Notes: generated from the letters alone by a model not told the origin. 64,000 nt of DNA from JANXQG01 sp963775975 (GCA_963775975.1 CAVZKX010000001.1:124001-188000), one strand, 5' to 3'; positions 8,801-17,653 are shown, counted from the stretch's first letter. A program made the numbers and translations.

Positions 8801-9739
8801 ATGGGAATACGCTTTTATTGTCCCAACGGACATAAGCTTAACGTCAAGGAATTTCAGGCCGGGCGGCGTGGGATTTGCCCGTTCTGCGGGTCGAGAACGC
8901 AGATTCCCATGCAAAGCACGCGGCCCAGCGGCAAGGCCCGTCGCGCGGCCGGCGGACATGCGGCCACTCAGACTCTCGATCACGATGACGATGGCCAGGG
9001 GGACGACGGCCAGGGGTCGGATTCGTCGCCCGACATCCTACCGGGCGAACCGCCGGCGCTGCCGGGTGATCCGGTGGATTCCGCGATGGTCGGTCCCAGC
9101 GTCGCGCCGGGCAATCTTGCAAAAGGGCCGATTGCCGCGCCGCCCGCGGCGGCAGTCGCGCGAAGCAATGGTTCCGGAGGTCGGGGCACTATATCCACTT
9201 CCGCCATGCCAGCATTGTCCGGCCGCCCGCAACCCGCGAGCCCGGGCGCGACGGCCGATCCTGCCCCGGCAGGCCATAGCGTTCGACCTGGCGCTGCGCT
9301 CAGTCCCGTCCTCACCCCCATCCCCTCTCCCAAGGGCAGAGGGGAGACGATGCAAGAACCGCCCGACGCGATTGCCGAGGCTCCGGAGATGATTTGGTAT
9401 ATTCGCCCGCCGTCGGGCGGGCAGTTTGGCCCTGCGCCCGGTAACTTGATGCGGACCTGGCTGAACGAAGGCCGCGTGAGCGCCGATTCGCTCGTATGGC
9501 GAGAAGGCTGGCGCGACTGGCAGGAGGCCGGCACGGTCTTCCCCAAGCTACGCGGCAATCAACTCAGCGAACTGCTGGAATCGATGCCGGCGGCCGCGTC
9601 TGCCGCGGCACCCGCCTATGCGCATCGGCCGAAGCCGCATAAATCGTCGGACAATACCTGGATCACGCTGCTCACCGTGGCGGTCCTGGCGTTGGTCGTC
9701 GCCATTTCTGTTTTCCTGTATGTATTGCTCAAGCCGTAG
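8801..9739 (+). CDS. Zinc-ribbon / GYF_2 (DUF4339) domain protein with C-terminal membrane anchor
   Basis: 312 residues from ATG 8801 (GGAG at 8794-8797). Residues about 6-32 form a zinc ribbon (CPNGH and CPFCG). A long acidic then Pro/Ala/Gly-rich linker follows. Residues about 200-255 are a GYF_2/DUF4339 domain (WYIRPPSGGQFGP, then WLNEGRVSADSLVWREGW). A single membrane helix closes the protein (WITLLTVAVLALVVAISVF). The layout suggests a tail-anchored adaptor with its domains in the cytoplasm. The linker contains an in-frame palindromic repeat at 9309-9346. The stop TAG is the start of another repeat (9736-9816). Confidence 0.7.
   Translation: MGIRFYCPNGHKLNVKEFQAGRRGICPFCGSRTQIPMQSTRPSGKARRAAGGHAATQTLDHDDDGQGDDGQGSDSSPDILPGEPPALPGDPVDSAMVGPSVAPGNLAKGPIAAPPAAAVARSNGSGGRGTISTSAMPALSGRPQPASPGATADPAPAGHSVRPGAALSPVLTPIPSPKGRGETMQEPPDAIAEAPEMIWYIRPPSGGQFGPAPGNLMRTWLNEGRVSADSLVWREGWRDWQEAGTVFPKLRGNQLSELLESMPAAASAAAPAYAHRPKPHKSSDNTWITLLTVAVLALVVAISVFLYVLLKP
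9309..9346 (+). repeat. In-frame palindromic repeat (LTPIPSPKGRGE type)
   Basis: CCCCTCTCCC and GGGCAGAGGGG form a hairpin inside the linker-coding part of the zinc-ribbon/GYF gene, translated as SPVLTPIPSPKGRGE. This DNA word and its translation recur between and inside genes in many bacterial genomes. Only one copy is in the window. Confidence 0.6.
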
Positions 9740-9816
9740 GGTGGTGTCAAGCGCAGTGCAGACCCACCGGACGCGATCGAAAATGGTGGGTCCGCGCTGC
9801 ACTTGACCCACCCTAC
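9736..9816. repeat. 81-bp palindromic repeat (GTAGGGTGG type)
   Basis: The left arm begins GTAGGGTGGTGTCAAG and continues GCAGTGCAGACCCACC. The right arm reads GGTGGGTCCGCGCTGCA and ends CTTGACCCACCCTAC. The arms pair over nearly their full length with a central spacer. The first TAG is the stop codon of the upstream gene. It could act as a bidirectional terminator hairpin. Confidence 0.75.
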
Positions 9817-9844
9817 TGAACCAACTACGTCAAAACTGTGGACT

Positions 9845-9911
9845 ATCGAAGCCCGACGCGCAAGCGAGGCCGGCGCCGTATAAAAGCCTCGCTTGCGCGT
9901 CGGGCTTCGAT
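9845..9911. repeat. 67-bp palindromic repeat (GAAGCCCGACGCGCAAGCGAGG type)
   Basis: Arms 9845-9870 and 9886-9911 are perfect inverse complements over 26 bases around a 15-base loop. A diverged copy lies inside the 5-oxoprolinase gene at 25546-25634. This copy ends 47 bases before the NTPase start codon. Confidence 0.85.
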
Positions 9912-9958
9912 GTCGCGAACTGCTCCCACCGTTTTGCCATAGACGGCGTACTACAACT

Positions 9959-11446
9959 ATGAAGCTCCAACAATTCCTCGAACATTACGGGCTGGCCGCG
10001 AATCCTTTTGCCGACGAGGACGCGCAGACCGACACGGTCTTCAAGGGGGCATGCATCAGTAGCGTGTTCCATCCGGCGTGGGACAAAATCTATGGCGATC
10101 CCACGGAGCCAGCAACGTCGGTCGTTTTCGGCGAGAAGGGGTCGGGCAAGACCGCCATGCGGTTGCAGGTCGTGCGGCGGCTGGCCGATTACAATGCCGA
10201 CCATCCCGAACACCAGGTTTTCGTCGTGCAATACGACGACTTCAACCCTTTCCTCGACCACTTTCGCGAGAGCTTCCACGGGCGCGGGCGGCGGATCGAT
10301 CGGGCGCTCGGGCAATGGCGGTTGTGGGACCACATCGACGCCATCCTCTCGCTGGCCGTCACGCAGCTCGTCGATCGAATTCTCGACGTGAAGCAGGCGC
10401 GGCACCCGGCGGCGCGGGATGGCGCGCTGCCGATCGAATTGCTGGATGGCGCACAGGCCCGCGACGTCGCATTGTTGGCTGCGATTTACGACCAGTCGAA
10501 GGCCGAGAGCCCCATCATGCGCTGGCAGCGGCTGCGCAAGAAACTGAGATTTTCCACCTGGAAGTCGAAATGGGACCTGGCCGTGGGCGGCATCGTCACC
10601 GTCGCGGCGCTGGCGCTCTTTCTTTGGCAAGGATGGTGGCGGACACATTGGGCGTTTATGCTCACGATAATCGTCGCCGGCTGGTTGCCGTGCATCGGCC
10701 GCTTCGCAAAGTTCACCTGGCGTGCGTGGCAGATCAAGCGCTCGACGCGCGTGTTGCACCACTCGATCAATTCGCTGCGCACCATCCTCATGAACTTTCC
10801 CGCCGCGCAGCTCGCCGGCCAGCCGCTGCCCATCGGACAACAGACCGATCAGCGGTATCAATTGCTGGAAAAGCTGCAATCGGCCTTGCGTTCGATGCAC
10901 TTCGAGGGCGTCATCGTGGTCGTCGATCGCGTGGACGAGCCGTACCTAATCAACGGCTCAAGCAGCCTCATGCAAACGCTCGTCTGGCCGATGTTGGACA
11001 ACAAGTTTCTCAAGCACAACGGGCTGGGTCTAAAACTCTTGCTGCCGATCGAGCTGGAACACGCCATCGATCGCCAGGAACGCGATTTCCACGAGCGGGC
11101 GCGGCTGGACAAGCAGAACCTCGTCCGCTCGTTGGCTTGGACCGGGCAATCGCTCTATGATCTGGCCAACGCGCGATTGAAGGCGTGTGCGAGTGACGGC
11201 AAGGCGCCGGTGATCACCGAGCTACTTGACCCGGCAATCGACGTGCGGCGTCTGAAGGACGGCCTGGCAACGCTCCGCGTGCCGCGGCACATGTTCAAAT
11301 TCTTCTATCGCCTCTTCACGACGCACTGCAACGCCCACAGCGACGACAGCCCAGTTTGGCAGATCGATGCAGGCGAGTTCGAGTCGGTGCTGGCGCTTTA
11401 TCAGCGCGATCAGGACGCGCTTGATCGGGGCGTGGGAGCGGGGTAA
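9959..11446 (+). CDS. KAP-like P-loop NTPase with membrane helices between Walker A and B
   Basis: 495 residues. Walker A is GEKGSGKT (residues 58-65). Two membrane helices lie at about 207-223 and 231-246, followed by a Walker B-like GVIVVVDRVDE at 317-327. Membrane segments between the two Walker motifs are the distinctive feature of KAP NTPases, a group that includes the phage-exclusion protein PifA. The N-terminus (EHYGLAANPF) and QYDDFNPFLDHF are patterns I associate with conserved planctomycete proteins. I infer membrane-attached ATP hydrolysis; the role is unknown. A toxin/antitoxin pair follows 100 bases downstream on the same strand. ATG 9959 is the first Met of the homologous region; the in-frame sequence before it belongs to the upstream repeat. 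Confidence 0.6.
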   Translation: MKLQQFLEHYGLAANPFADEDAQTDTVFKGACISSVFHPAWDKIYGDPTEPATSVVFGEKGSGKTAMRLQVVRRLADYNADHPEHQVFVVQYDDFNPFLDHFRESFHGRGRRIDRALGQWRLWDHIDAILSLAVTQLVDRILDVKQARHPAARDGALPIELLDGAQARDVALLAAIYDQSKAESPIMRWQRLRKKLRFSTWKSKWDLAVGGIVTVAALALFLWQGWWRTHWAFMLTIIVAGWLPCIGRFAKFTWRAWQIKRSTRVLHHSINSLRTILMNFPAAQLAGQPLPIGQQTDQRYQLLEKLQSALRSMHFEGVIVVVDRVDEPYLINGSSSLMQTLVWPMLDNKFLKHNGLGLKLLLPIELEHAIDRQERDFHERARLDKQNLVRSLAWTGQSLYDLANARLKACASDGKAPVITELLDPAIDVRRLKDGLATLRVPRHMFKFFYRLFTTHCNAHSDDSPVWQIDAGEFESVLALYQRDQDALDRGVGAG

Positions 11447-11545
11447 CGAAGCCACGTACATGCGTCCGCAGCTTTCTTGCCGGTTCGAGAGATACAAGGT
11501 AGAATTGTCTCAGTCGGTAAACACATGGGTTTTCAAGGAGTTCGA

Positions 11546-11809
11546 ATGATGGCAACGGGCATCCAAGACGAACTTTACAGTTTTCATGCTTTTGTTTCTC
11601 GCAAGCTTACGGACGACGCATCCCAGCTTTCGCCGGAAGAGGTGCTCGATTTGTGGCGGACCGAGAACCCTGCCGCCGATGATTATCCCAACCATGTTGC
11701 GGCACTCAAGGAAGCGTTGGCGGACATGGAGGCCGGCGACCACGGCATGCCGCTTGAAGAGTTCGACCGCGACTTTCGGCTGCGCCATGCTATTCCGCCC
11801 GAAGCATGA
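11546..11809 (+). CDS. Probable antitoxin of a ParE-type pair
   Basis: 87 residues, acidic, overlapping the toxin gene by ATGA at 11806-11809. AAGGAG at 11535-11540 precedes ATG 11546 (ATG 11549 is also possible). The protein has an N-terminal helix (ELYSFHAFVSRKL), then SPEEVLDLWR and a C-terminal segment rich in Asp/Glu with EEFDRDFRLRH. I do not recognise a ribbon-helix-helix of the ParD type; the SPEEVLDLWR and GMPLEEFDRDF patterns resemble a separate small family often paired with ParE/RelE toxins. The role is inferred from gene order. Confidence 0.6.
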   Translation: MMATGIQDELYSFHAFVSRKLTDDASQLSPEEVLDLWRTENPAADDYPNHVAALKEALADMEAGDHGMPLEEFDRDFRLRHAIPPEA

Positions 11810-12141
11810 CGTACCGAGTGGTCATATTGCGGCGTGCGGACGCGGACATGGACGCCATCTACGTTTGGCTTGCCAATCGCTCTGTCGCCGGTGCGGGCCG
11901 TTGGTATCGCGCTTTTCTGGAAGCAGCTGCATCCTTGAGCAGCAATCCGTACCGCTGTGGTTCAGCGCCGGAGTCCGTGGCCGTCGGCTACGATATACGG
12001 CAGCACTTTTTCAAGACGCCTCGTGGACGGAAATACCGTATGCTCTATCTGATCACAGGCGACGAGGTTCGGGTCTTGCGGGTACGAGGGCCCGGCCAAG
12101 CCCTGGTAACAGGTTCGGACTTGGGCAGCGAACCGGAATAG
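11806..12141 (+). CDS. RelE/ParE-superfamily toxin
   Basis: 111 residues starting MTYRVVILRRADADMDAIYVW, the normal opening of ParE-like proteins (beta strand, then a helix with Asp-x-Asp-x-Ile). Later strands include YDIRQHFFK, RKYRMLYLITGDEVRVLRVR, matching the family's Arg-rich C-terminal sheet. ParE toxins poison DNA gyrase and RelE toxins cleave ribosome-bound mRNA; sequence alone does not decide between them here. Translation is coupled to the antitoxin by the ATGA overlap. It ends eight bases from the convergent GH38-like gene. Confidence 0.8.
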   Translation: MTYRVVILRRADADMDAIYVWLANRSVAGAGRWYRAFLEAAASLSSNPYRCGSAPESVAVGYDIRQHFFKTPRGRKYRMLYLITGDEVRVLRVRGPGQALVTGSDLGSEPE

Positions 12142-12149
12142 TGCCCGCT

Positions 12150-14972
12150 TTACCGCACGTCCACTTCGGCCCATTCATACGGCCGTAGCGGCACGGTAAC
12201 CGTGTCGCCCACGATGGTCAACTCGACCGCCGCGCGATCGCCGCCGCCGGCTTTCTGCGCTGATTTTACCGTGCGGAACGATCGCAGTCCAAGCGAGACG
12301 TGCCGGCCTTCGGTTTCAAGCAATCGCACGCGGACTCCGACGACCGTCCCGCCATCGACGATCGGCTCCCAATGTGTCGCCACGACCGCACGGTTATCGA
12401 GATGGTAGAGCCAGGCGGAGTCGTTCTTAGGCAGCGCCTCTAGTGGTACGACGGGCGACGGCGCGACAAAATCCAAAGCCGCCGTTTGAGGATGAGGCAG
12501 GTCGATGCCGATGCCAAAGCGGAACCGCCGAGCCGTCTCGCCGCGGACGATCAAGAGCGAATCGAGCCTCCGCAGGCCGCAGCGGCGATGATAGGGCAGG
12601 CCCGCGGCGAGGATCGTCGTGCGATTCGATTGGTCGCGAATCTCAACGAATTGCGGCGCTTCCAGCCGCATGGCTTCACTCGCCACCGTCGCCTGATTGA
12701 CGCTACGATAGAGCGCGGGCGCATCGTTCGCCCAGGCGAAGCGAGCCGCAATGTAGGAGTTCCACGGATCGGTTTCCAGTTCGCGACGGGGATCGATTTC
12801 AACTTCGACCTCAATCACGCGGTTGCCCCACGTGACGCGGTTCGTTTGCCGGAACTCGGCCGCCGTTTGCCCGGCGCGGTCAACAAGCCGACCGCGAACG
12901 GTCACTTCGCCCACGACGGGGCCGGAATCGACGACGCGAATCTCGTCGGCGGCCATGATCGTGTAAGCGTCGTCCTCCTCGCCCGTGCGGAGCCGCATGG
13001 CAAGTTGCTGAGCCAGTCGCGGGCCGCGTGAATGAAGGTCGTAAATCGCGCGGACCGCGCCGAGAGTCCGATCGATCACCAGCTCAAAGAACTCGTTGCG
13101 AAGCACCGCCCCGCCTTGCTTGGCGTCTTGCTCAGCCATTGGTCGCGGACTCGGCGGCGATTTTCGAAAGAAGCCGAAGCCCTTTCGCATTGACGGTGAA
13201 GCTGCTGCTTTGCCTGCGCCCGGTCGCAGCACGGCGAAGCCCAGTGCCGGGACTTCGACAATCGCAGTTTTGCGGCCTACTGATGCGCCGATTTGCAAGA
13301 CCGCACCGCCGGCATCGGGCAGTGCCGCCAGCGCGCTGGCATCGACACGCACCCGACGCGAGAAGCTCAGCGGGTTAAGTACGAGGATTGCCGAAGGCGG
13401 AGTCTGTCGTTCTGAGGCGTGGCTGCGAACAGCGCCAATCGCCTGAACGACGTCATTTGTCGCGGCATCCAATGTATCCGGCACACTCCGTGTGCCGCCC
13501 GCCAACGGCACACGGAGTGTGCCGGATACATTGGCCAGCGTAGCCATCGTCTGCGCCGCCTCGTCGATAGCTCGCCTTGCATAGTAGTCCTGCCAGCGCG
13601 AAATCGGATCAACCTCGCCCGCCGCCACCGCCTGCGCCAGATACGGCGAGTGATATTCGTCGGCCTTGAACGCCGTCTGATGGCCCGACATGCCGGTTTG
13701 CTCGAAATAATCCGGCAGCGAGCGGAAGGTGCCCAGTACGCTCGTGTAGCGCCGCGCCCGGCGGATGTCTTCGTGCCAACAGCTTGTGCGACCGGGCCAA
13801 TGGGCAAAGATCGCGGTCGGCTGGTTGTCCATGTCGCTCGCTCCGGAAAGGGCTTGCGGCAGGCGAACGAAGCCGTCGGCCTTGGCCGCGTCGATCGGCA
13901 CCCGCAAGACGGCTTCGATCGTCGTGCCGTCCAATCCTTCCCACCGCTGCCGGCTCGCCCCGGCCGTGGGAAAGCGGCCGTCATCGAGCGTCGCATGGAC
14001 CGCGCCGGTGAAGCCCAGGTGATCGAGAATCTGCGGCAGCACCGGTGTCATGCCGAACCGTCGCCGTCCAAAAACCTTGGGCCGGGCGGCCAGAAGCTTT
14101 TCATATATGGCAAGGCCCTGAGCGATTTGTCCGCGGATGGCCTCGATCGGCAGCAGCGGCAATTCGAGCTCCTCGTACTCGCCGCCGATGATGCTCGCCG
14201 CGCCGTTTTGCACTGCTTCACGGAGCAATTCCAACGTGGCCGGTTCGCGAGCGGCCATTTGCTGTAGCACGTCCGCCGAAAGGAGCAGATTGCACGGCGG
14301 ATCGTCGGCCGCGCGACCGCTCAACTGCGTGCGAAGCGATTGCCCGATCGTCGAGCCGGCCACGAGCGTCAGGTCCAAGAGGTGCGACTCGGCTGAGTAG
14401 TAGTATTCCCGCGCCGTGTGCAGCAGATCGAACGCCGCTTGCAGCCGCGCTCGGGCTTCGTCGATTCCGCCTGGGCCCTCACCGCCACACGCCGCCACAG
14501 CCGCCGCGACCAGCTCTCGCTCGAAGCCAGTCTCGTCGATGCTGTTCATGTAGCGGATGTGCACGGTAATAGTCTCGATCACGTAGTGGCAATAGCCTAA
14601 TGCCAGAAAATCGGCGACGAGTTCCGGATCGACCGCGGGAGTCGTTTCTAGCGAGCCCAGCGCCGCGGCAATCATTTCCGGACGGCTTCGCTTGCCGCGT
14701 ATCAACTTTGCGCCAAGCAGTTCGGCATGACTGAGCCAATCTTGCGGCAGCAACGGCTCGGCCATGGGCGGTATAAGCAGAAGGTGCCCCGCCGGATCAT
14801 CCGGCGCTTCGCCGGCCGAAATCCACTTCGGCATCACCCCGGCGGCGGCAATCAAAGCCGGATGCCAAAGCGCGGTCCAGGCCGACAGCAGCTCATCCGC
14901 CTGCGCGGCCGACCGCGGCTCACTGGCGCTGTCGCGGCTCGTGCAAGGCAAGATGGGGGTGAGTTTTTCCAT
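12150..14972 (-). CDS. Large GH38-like (alpha-mannosidase-related) protein
   Basis: 940 residues in one frame. The N-terminal part (about 20-110) has the planctomycete pattern ELLSAWTALWHPALIAAAG. The middle (about 220-430) has a GH57/GH38-like barrel region with NLLLSADVLQQM, GGEYEELELPLLPIE and FGMTPVLPQILDHLGF. The C-terminal part contains beta-sandwich blocks typical of GH38-type enzymes (LRNEFFELVIDRTLGAV, NRVTWGNRVIEVEVEIDP, PWNSYIAARFAWANDAPALY). No signal peptide is evident. A catalytic nucleophile cannot be assigned with confidence. A 63-bp palindromic repeat lies in frame at 13471-13533, adding 21 codons. It is convergent with the toxin gene. Confidence 0.6.
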   Translation of the reverse strand: MEKLTPILPCTSRDSASEPRSAAQADELLSAWTALWHPALIAAAGVMPKWISAGEAPDDPAGHLLLIPPMAEPLLPQDWLSHAELLGAKLIRGKRSRPEMIAAALGSLETTPAVDPELVADFLALGYCHYVIETITVHIRYMNSIDETGFERELVAAAVAACGGEGPGGIDEARARLQAAFDLLHTAREYYYSAESHLLDLTLVAGSTIGQSLRTQLSGRAADDPPCNLLLSADVLQQMAAREPATLELLREAVQNGAASIIGGEYEELELPLLPIEAIRGQIAQGLAIYEKLLAARPKVFGRRRFGMTPVLPQILDHLGFTGAVHATLDDGRFPTAGASRQRWEGLDGTTIEAVLRVPIDAAKADGFVRLPQALSGASDMDNQPTAIFAHWPGRTSCWHEDIRRARRYTSVLGTFRSLPDYFEQTGMSGHQTAFKADEYHSPYLAQAVAAGEVDPISRWQDYYARRAIDEAAQTMATLANVSGTLRVPLAGGTRSVPDTLDAATNDVVQAIGAVRSHASERQTPPSAILVLNPLSFSRRVRVDASALAALPDAGGAVLQIGASVGRKTAIVEVPALGFAVLRPGAGKAAASPSMRKGFGFFRKSPPSPRPMAEQDAKQGGAVLRNEFFELVIDRTLGAVRAIYDLHSRGPRLAQQLAMRLRTGEEDDAYTIMAADEIRVVDSGPVVGEVTVRGRLVDRAGQTAAEFRQTNRVTWGNRVIEVEVEIDPRRELETDPWNSYIAARFAWANDAPALYRSVNQATVASEAMRLEAPQFVEIRDQSNRTTILAAGLPYHRRCGLRRLDSLLIVRGETARRFRFGIGIDLPHPQTAALDFVAPSPVVPLEALPKNDSAWLYHLDNRAVVATHWEPIVDGGTVVGVRVRLLETEGRHVSLGLRSFRTVKSAQKAGGGDRAAVELTIVGDTVTVPLRPYEWAEVDVR
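13471..13533 (-). repeat. 63-bp in-frame palindromic repeat with perfect 28-bp arms
   Basis: Arms 13471-13498 and 13506-13533 are perfect inverse complements over 28 bases, around a 7-base loop. At 63 bp it is exactly 21 codons, and in the GH38-like gene it reads through as NVSGTLRVPLAGGTRSVPDT. It lies between two conserved blocks, at a place that looks like a surface loop. Confidence 0.9.
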
Positions 14973-15012
14973 TGAATTCCAGTATAATTGCCGCTGTCGA
15001 GTGTCAGGATTA

Positions 15013-15061
15013 CGTGGGGCAGGTTACTAACCTGCCAAGCAGATTGGCAATCTGCTCCACG
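15013..15061. repeat. Palindromic repeat (GGGGCAGGTT..AACCTGCC type)
   Basis: Two small hairpins side by side, GGCAGGTT-ACT-AACCTGCC and GCAGATTGGCAATCTGC, are enclosed by outer arms CGTGGGGCA and TGCTCCACG. It lies 28 bases upstream of the ThiF-family gene, between divergent genes. Confidence 0.7.
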
Positions 15062-15089
15062 ACGTTACCTTTCAGAAACTCGATAAGCA

Positions 15090-16137
15090 ATGTCCGACCA
15101 TTCTACCAGCCCTGACCTTTCCCGCTACCTCCGCCAGATGCGCGTACGCGCACTTGGGCGAAGAGGGCCAGCGTCGCTTGGCTGCTAGCCGAGCACTTAT
15201 CTGCGGCTGCGGGGCGCTCGGCAGCCTACTCGCCAATACGCTTGTACGAGCCGGCGTGGGCAAGGTTCGGCTCGTCGATCGCGATTTCGTCGAGTTGAGC
15301 AATCTGCACCGGCAGACGCTTTTCGACGAGGCCGACGTGGCGGCCGGGCTGCCCAAGGCGATCGCCGCCGCCGAGAAGCTGCGCGCGATCAACTCGGCCG
15401 TGGAAATCGAGCCGATCGTTGCCCACGTCGGCCCGGAGAATGTCGAGTCGCTCTGCCAGGGCGTGGACGCGATCCTCGACGGCACCGACAATTTCGAGAC
15501 CCGCTACCTCCTCAACGACGCGGCCGTCAACCTCAATTTACCCTGGGTCTACGGTGGCTGCGTCGGCGCCGAAGGCCAAACGATGACGATCATGCCGGGC
15601 GAGACCGGTTGCCTCCGCTGCCTGCTGCCGGAATGTCCCCCGCCCGGCAGCACGCCGACCTGCGACACCGCGGGCGTGCTCTCGCCGATCGTGGGAGTCG
15701 TGGCCTCGATTCAGGCGATGGAAGGGATCAAGCTCTTGAGCGGCAATCGAACGGCCATCTCGCGGCAGCTTACGGTCATCGACCTCTGGCAGAACCGCAT
15801 CCTGCAGCTCGATGTTCGTGATCTTCGCGAGCAAAGCGACTGCCCATGCTGCAAGCGGCGCGAGTTTTCATGGCTCGCCGGAAAAGAAGGCAGCCGCGCC
15901 GCGGTCCTCTGCGGCCGCAACGCCGTGCAATTGACGCAGCCCGGCAGCGTTGTTCCTTTGGACGAACTCGCAAAGCGCCTCGCCGGCCTCGGCCGTGTAA
16001 CCCGCAATCCATTCCTCCTGCGCTTGAAAATCGATGCCTACGAACTAACGCTCTTCCCCGACGGCCGCGCGATCGTGCAAGGCACGGATGATCCGGCGGT
16101 GGCTAGGACGATTTATGCGAAGTACGTGGGCGCGTAG
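15090..16137 (+). CDS. ThiF/MoeB/HesA-family adenylyltransferase; one frameshift near the start
   Basis: The E1-like enzyme of this family adenylates the C-terminal Gly-Gly of a small sulfur-carrier protein (MoaD or ThiS) for molybdopterin or thiamin synthesis. Visible features: nucleotide-binding GCGALGSLLANTLVRAGVG, LVDRDFVELSNLHRQ, DNFETRYLLND and a zinc site formed by CLRC and CPCC. The C-terminal extension has no rhodanese Cys motif. The natural N-terminus begins at ATG 15090 (MSDHSTSPDLSRYLRQM) and joins the main frame if one G of GGG 15156-15158 is extra; otherwise only the part from 15154 is translated. Confidence 0.85.
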
Positions 16138-16147
16138 CGTGCGGTTT

Positions 16148-16345
16148 CGGGCCAAAGGCCCAGCCATTATCTCAGCGAAGGGCGCAGCCCTGGAAAAACG
16201 AAATGTGAGGAACCGATTATCTTCGGCCCAACAGGCCAACCGTTATCCTCGGAGGTGAATGTTTGGGCCGTTGGCCCGACGGCAAGCGCAAAATTGAAAC
16301 GGCCATCACCAGGGCTTTGCCCTTCGCTCGATAAATGAACGCCCC
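16148..16345. repeat. Composite inverted/direct repeat region
   Basis: AGCGAAGGGCGCAGCCCTGG at the left and CCAGGGCTTTGCCCTTCGCT at the right are near-perfect inverse complements. Between and beside them are GGGCCAAAGGCCC, GGCCCAACAGGCC and GGGCCGTTGGCCC, each followed or preceded by CC-TTATC words. It lies between two convergent genes and may act as a terminator. Confidence 0.65.
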
Positions 16346-16372
16346 TTCGGGGCACACAAGTGCCGTCGCCTC

Positions 16373-17653
16373 CTACCACCGCTCTCGCCGCCGCCGCCAG
16401 CGATACGTCACCAGCGCTGCCGCCCCGCTGCCGACCAGCGCCAGCGTGCCCGGTTCGGGAACGATAGTCGGCAGGGCGAGGGCGAAGATGGTGCCGTTGT
16501 TGCCGATGCCGCCGATATTTGTCATTCCAAACAGCGTGCCGCCGCTGAGCGTCAAATCGCCGTACGGACGAGCGCCATCCGCGCCGCCGCTGAAACTGTA
16601 GAGGTTCTGGTAGCCCGATCCGTCCACGCCCACGCTGAAGACGTTGCCCACGCCGCCCACGCCGCCTTCCAGCGTCGTACCGTAAAGTGTGGTGCCGCTG
16701 AGAATCAAGCTACCATCAGGGTACCAGCCGCTGGCCGCGCCGCCGGTGCCTGTGAAGGAAAGCAGGGTCTGGTAGTAAGTGCCATCGGCATCCACTCGGA
16801 AGACGTTACCCAGGCTGGCTGCGCCACCCCGTTGCGTCATACCGTAAAGCGTGCTGCCGCTGACGATCAAGCTGCCAAACGGGTACTGGCCGCTGGCCGT
16901 GCCGCTGCTACCGGTGAAGGAAATGAGGTTCTGCAAGCTTGTGCCGTCGCTGCCCATGCGGAAGATGGTGCCAGCCCCGTCGGCGCCGCCGAAAGGCGTC
17001 ATGCCGTACAGCGTGCTACCGCTGAGGGTCAAGCTGCCGTAAGGGTTGCTGCCGCTGGCCGTACCGCCGGTGCCCGTAAAGGAAACGAGGTTCTGGTAGC
17101 TCGTGCCGTCACTGCCCAGCCGGAAGACATTGCCCAGGCCGCCCGCGCCGCCACCATAGGTCATGCCGTAAAGTGCGGTGGCGCTGAGCGTCAAGCTGCC
17201 ATAAGGGTACTTGCCGCTGGCCGTGCCGCCGGTGCCGGTGAAGGAGCCCATGTTCTGGTAGTTCGCGCCATCGCTGCCCACGCGGAAGATGTTGCCGAAG
17301 CTGGGCACACCACCAAATTCTGTCATGCCGTAGAGCGTGCTGCCGCTCAACGTCAAGCTGCCATAAGGGGCAGCGCCGATGGCCGACCCGGCGCTGCCGG
17401 TGAAGGAGAGGAGGCTCTGGAAGTGCGTGCCGTCGATGTCCACCCCGAATACGTTGCCGGCGTTGTACGCGCCGCCAGTATAGGTGACGCCGTAAAGCTT
17501 GCTGCCGCTGAGCGTCAAGCTGCCATAAGGTCTCTGGCCGCTGGCCGTGCCGCCGGAACCGGTGAATTGGACCAGCGTAGTGAAAGTTGGCGAGTTCGCA
17601 GCGCTGGCACAAACAGGAACGCAGATCGCAAGTGCAAATACAATGGATTTCAT
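16373..17653 (-). CDS. PEP-CTERM protein built of GloVer-type tandem repeats
   Basis: 426 residues from ATG 17653, with a signal peptide (MKSIVFALAICVPVCASA). The body is about seven repeats of roughly 54 residues, each with FTGxxGTASG, PYGSLTLSGSTLYGMT, GG and GNVFRVGSDG. This matches the choice-of-anchor tandem-repeat (GloVer) class and predicts a beta-propeller-like surface protein. The end carries a PEP-CTERM signal: VPEPGTLALVGSGAAALV, then a basic tail with RWRRRRERW. Such proteins are processed by an exosortase and exported to the surface or matrix. No exosortase gene is in the window. An in-frame upstream ATG at 17791 would only add a non-signal stretch. Confidence 0.85.
   Translation of the reverse strand: MKSIVFALAICVPVCASAANSPTFTTLVQFTGSGGTASGQRPYGSLTLSGSKLYGVTYTGGAYNAGNVFGVDIDGTHFQSLLSFTGSAGSAIGAAPYGSLTLSGSTLYGMTEFGGVPSFGNIFRVGSDGANYQNMGSFTGTGGTASGKYPYGSLTLSATALYGMTYGGGAGGLGNVFRLGSDGTSYQNLVSFTGTGGTASGSNPYGSLTLSGSTLYGMTPFGGADGAGTIFRMGSDGTSLQNLISFTGSSGTASGQYPFGSLIVSGSTLYGMTQRGGAASLGNVFRVDADGTYYQTLLSFTGTGGAASGWYPDGSLILSGTTLYGTTLEGGVGGVGNVFSVGVDGSGYQNLYSFSGGADGARPYGDLTLSGGTLFGMTNIGGIGNNGTIFALALPTIVPEPGTLALVGSGAAALVTYRWRRRRERW

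Noticed and set aside
13419..14267. 282-codon plus-strand frame across the GH38-like gene
   Set aside because: It is antisense to clearly conserved blocks and has no family-like pattern; GC-rich DNA gives long antisense frames.
16373..17653. Regular repeats that might be a CRISPR array
   Set aside because: The period is about 160 bases, the units are coding throughout, and there are no unique spacers. No cas genes are in the window.
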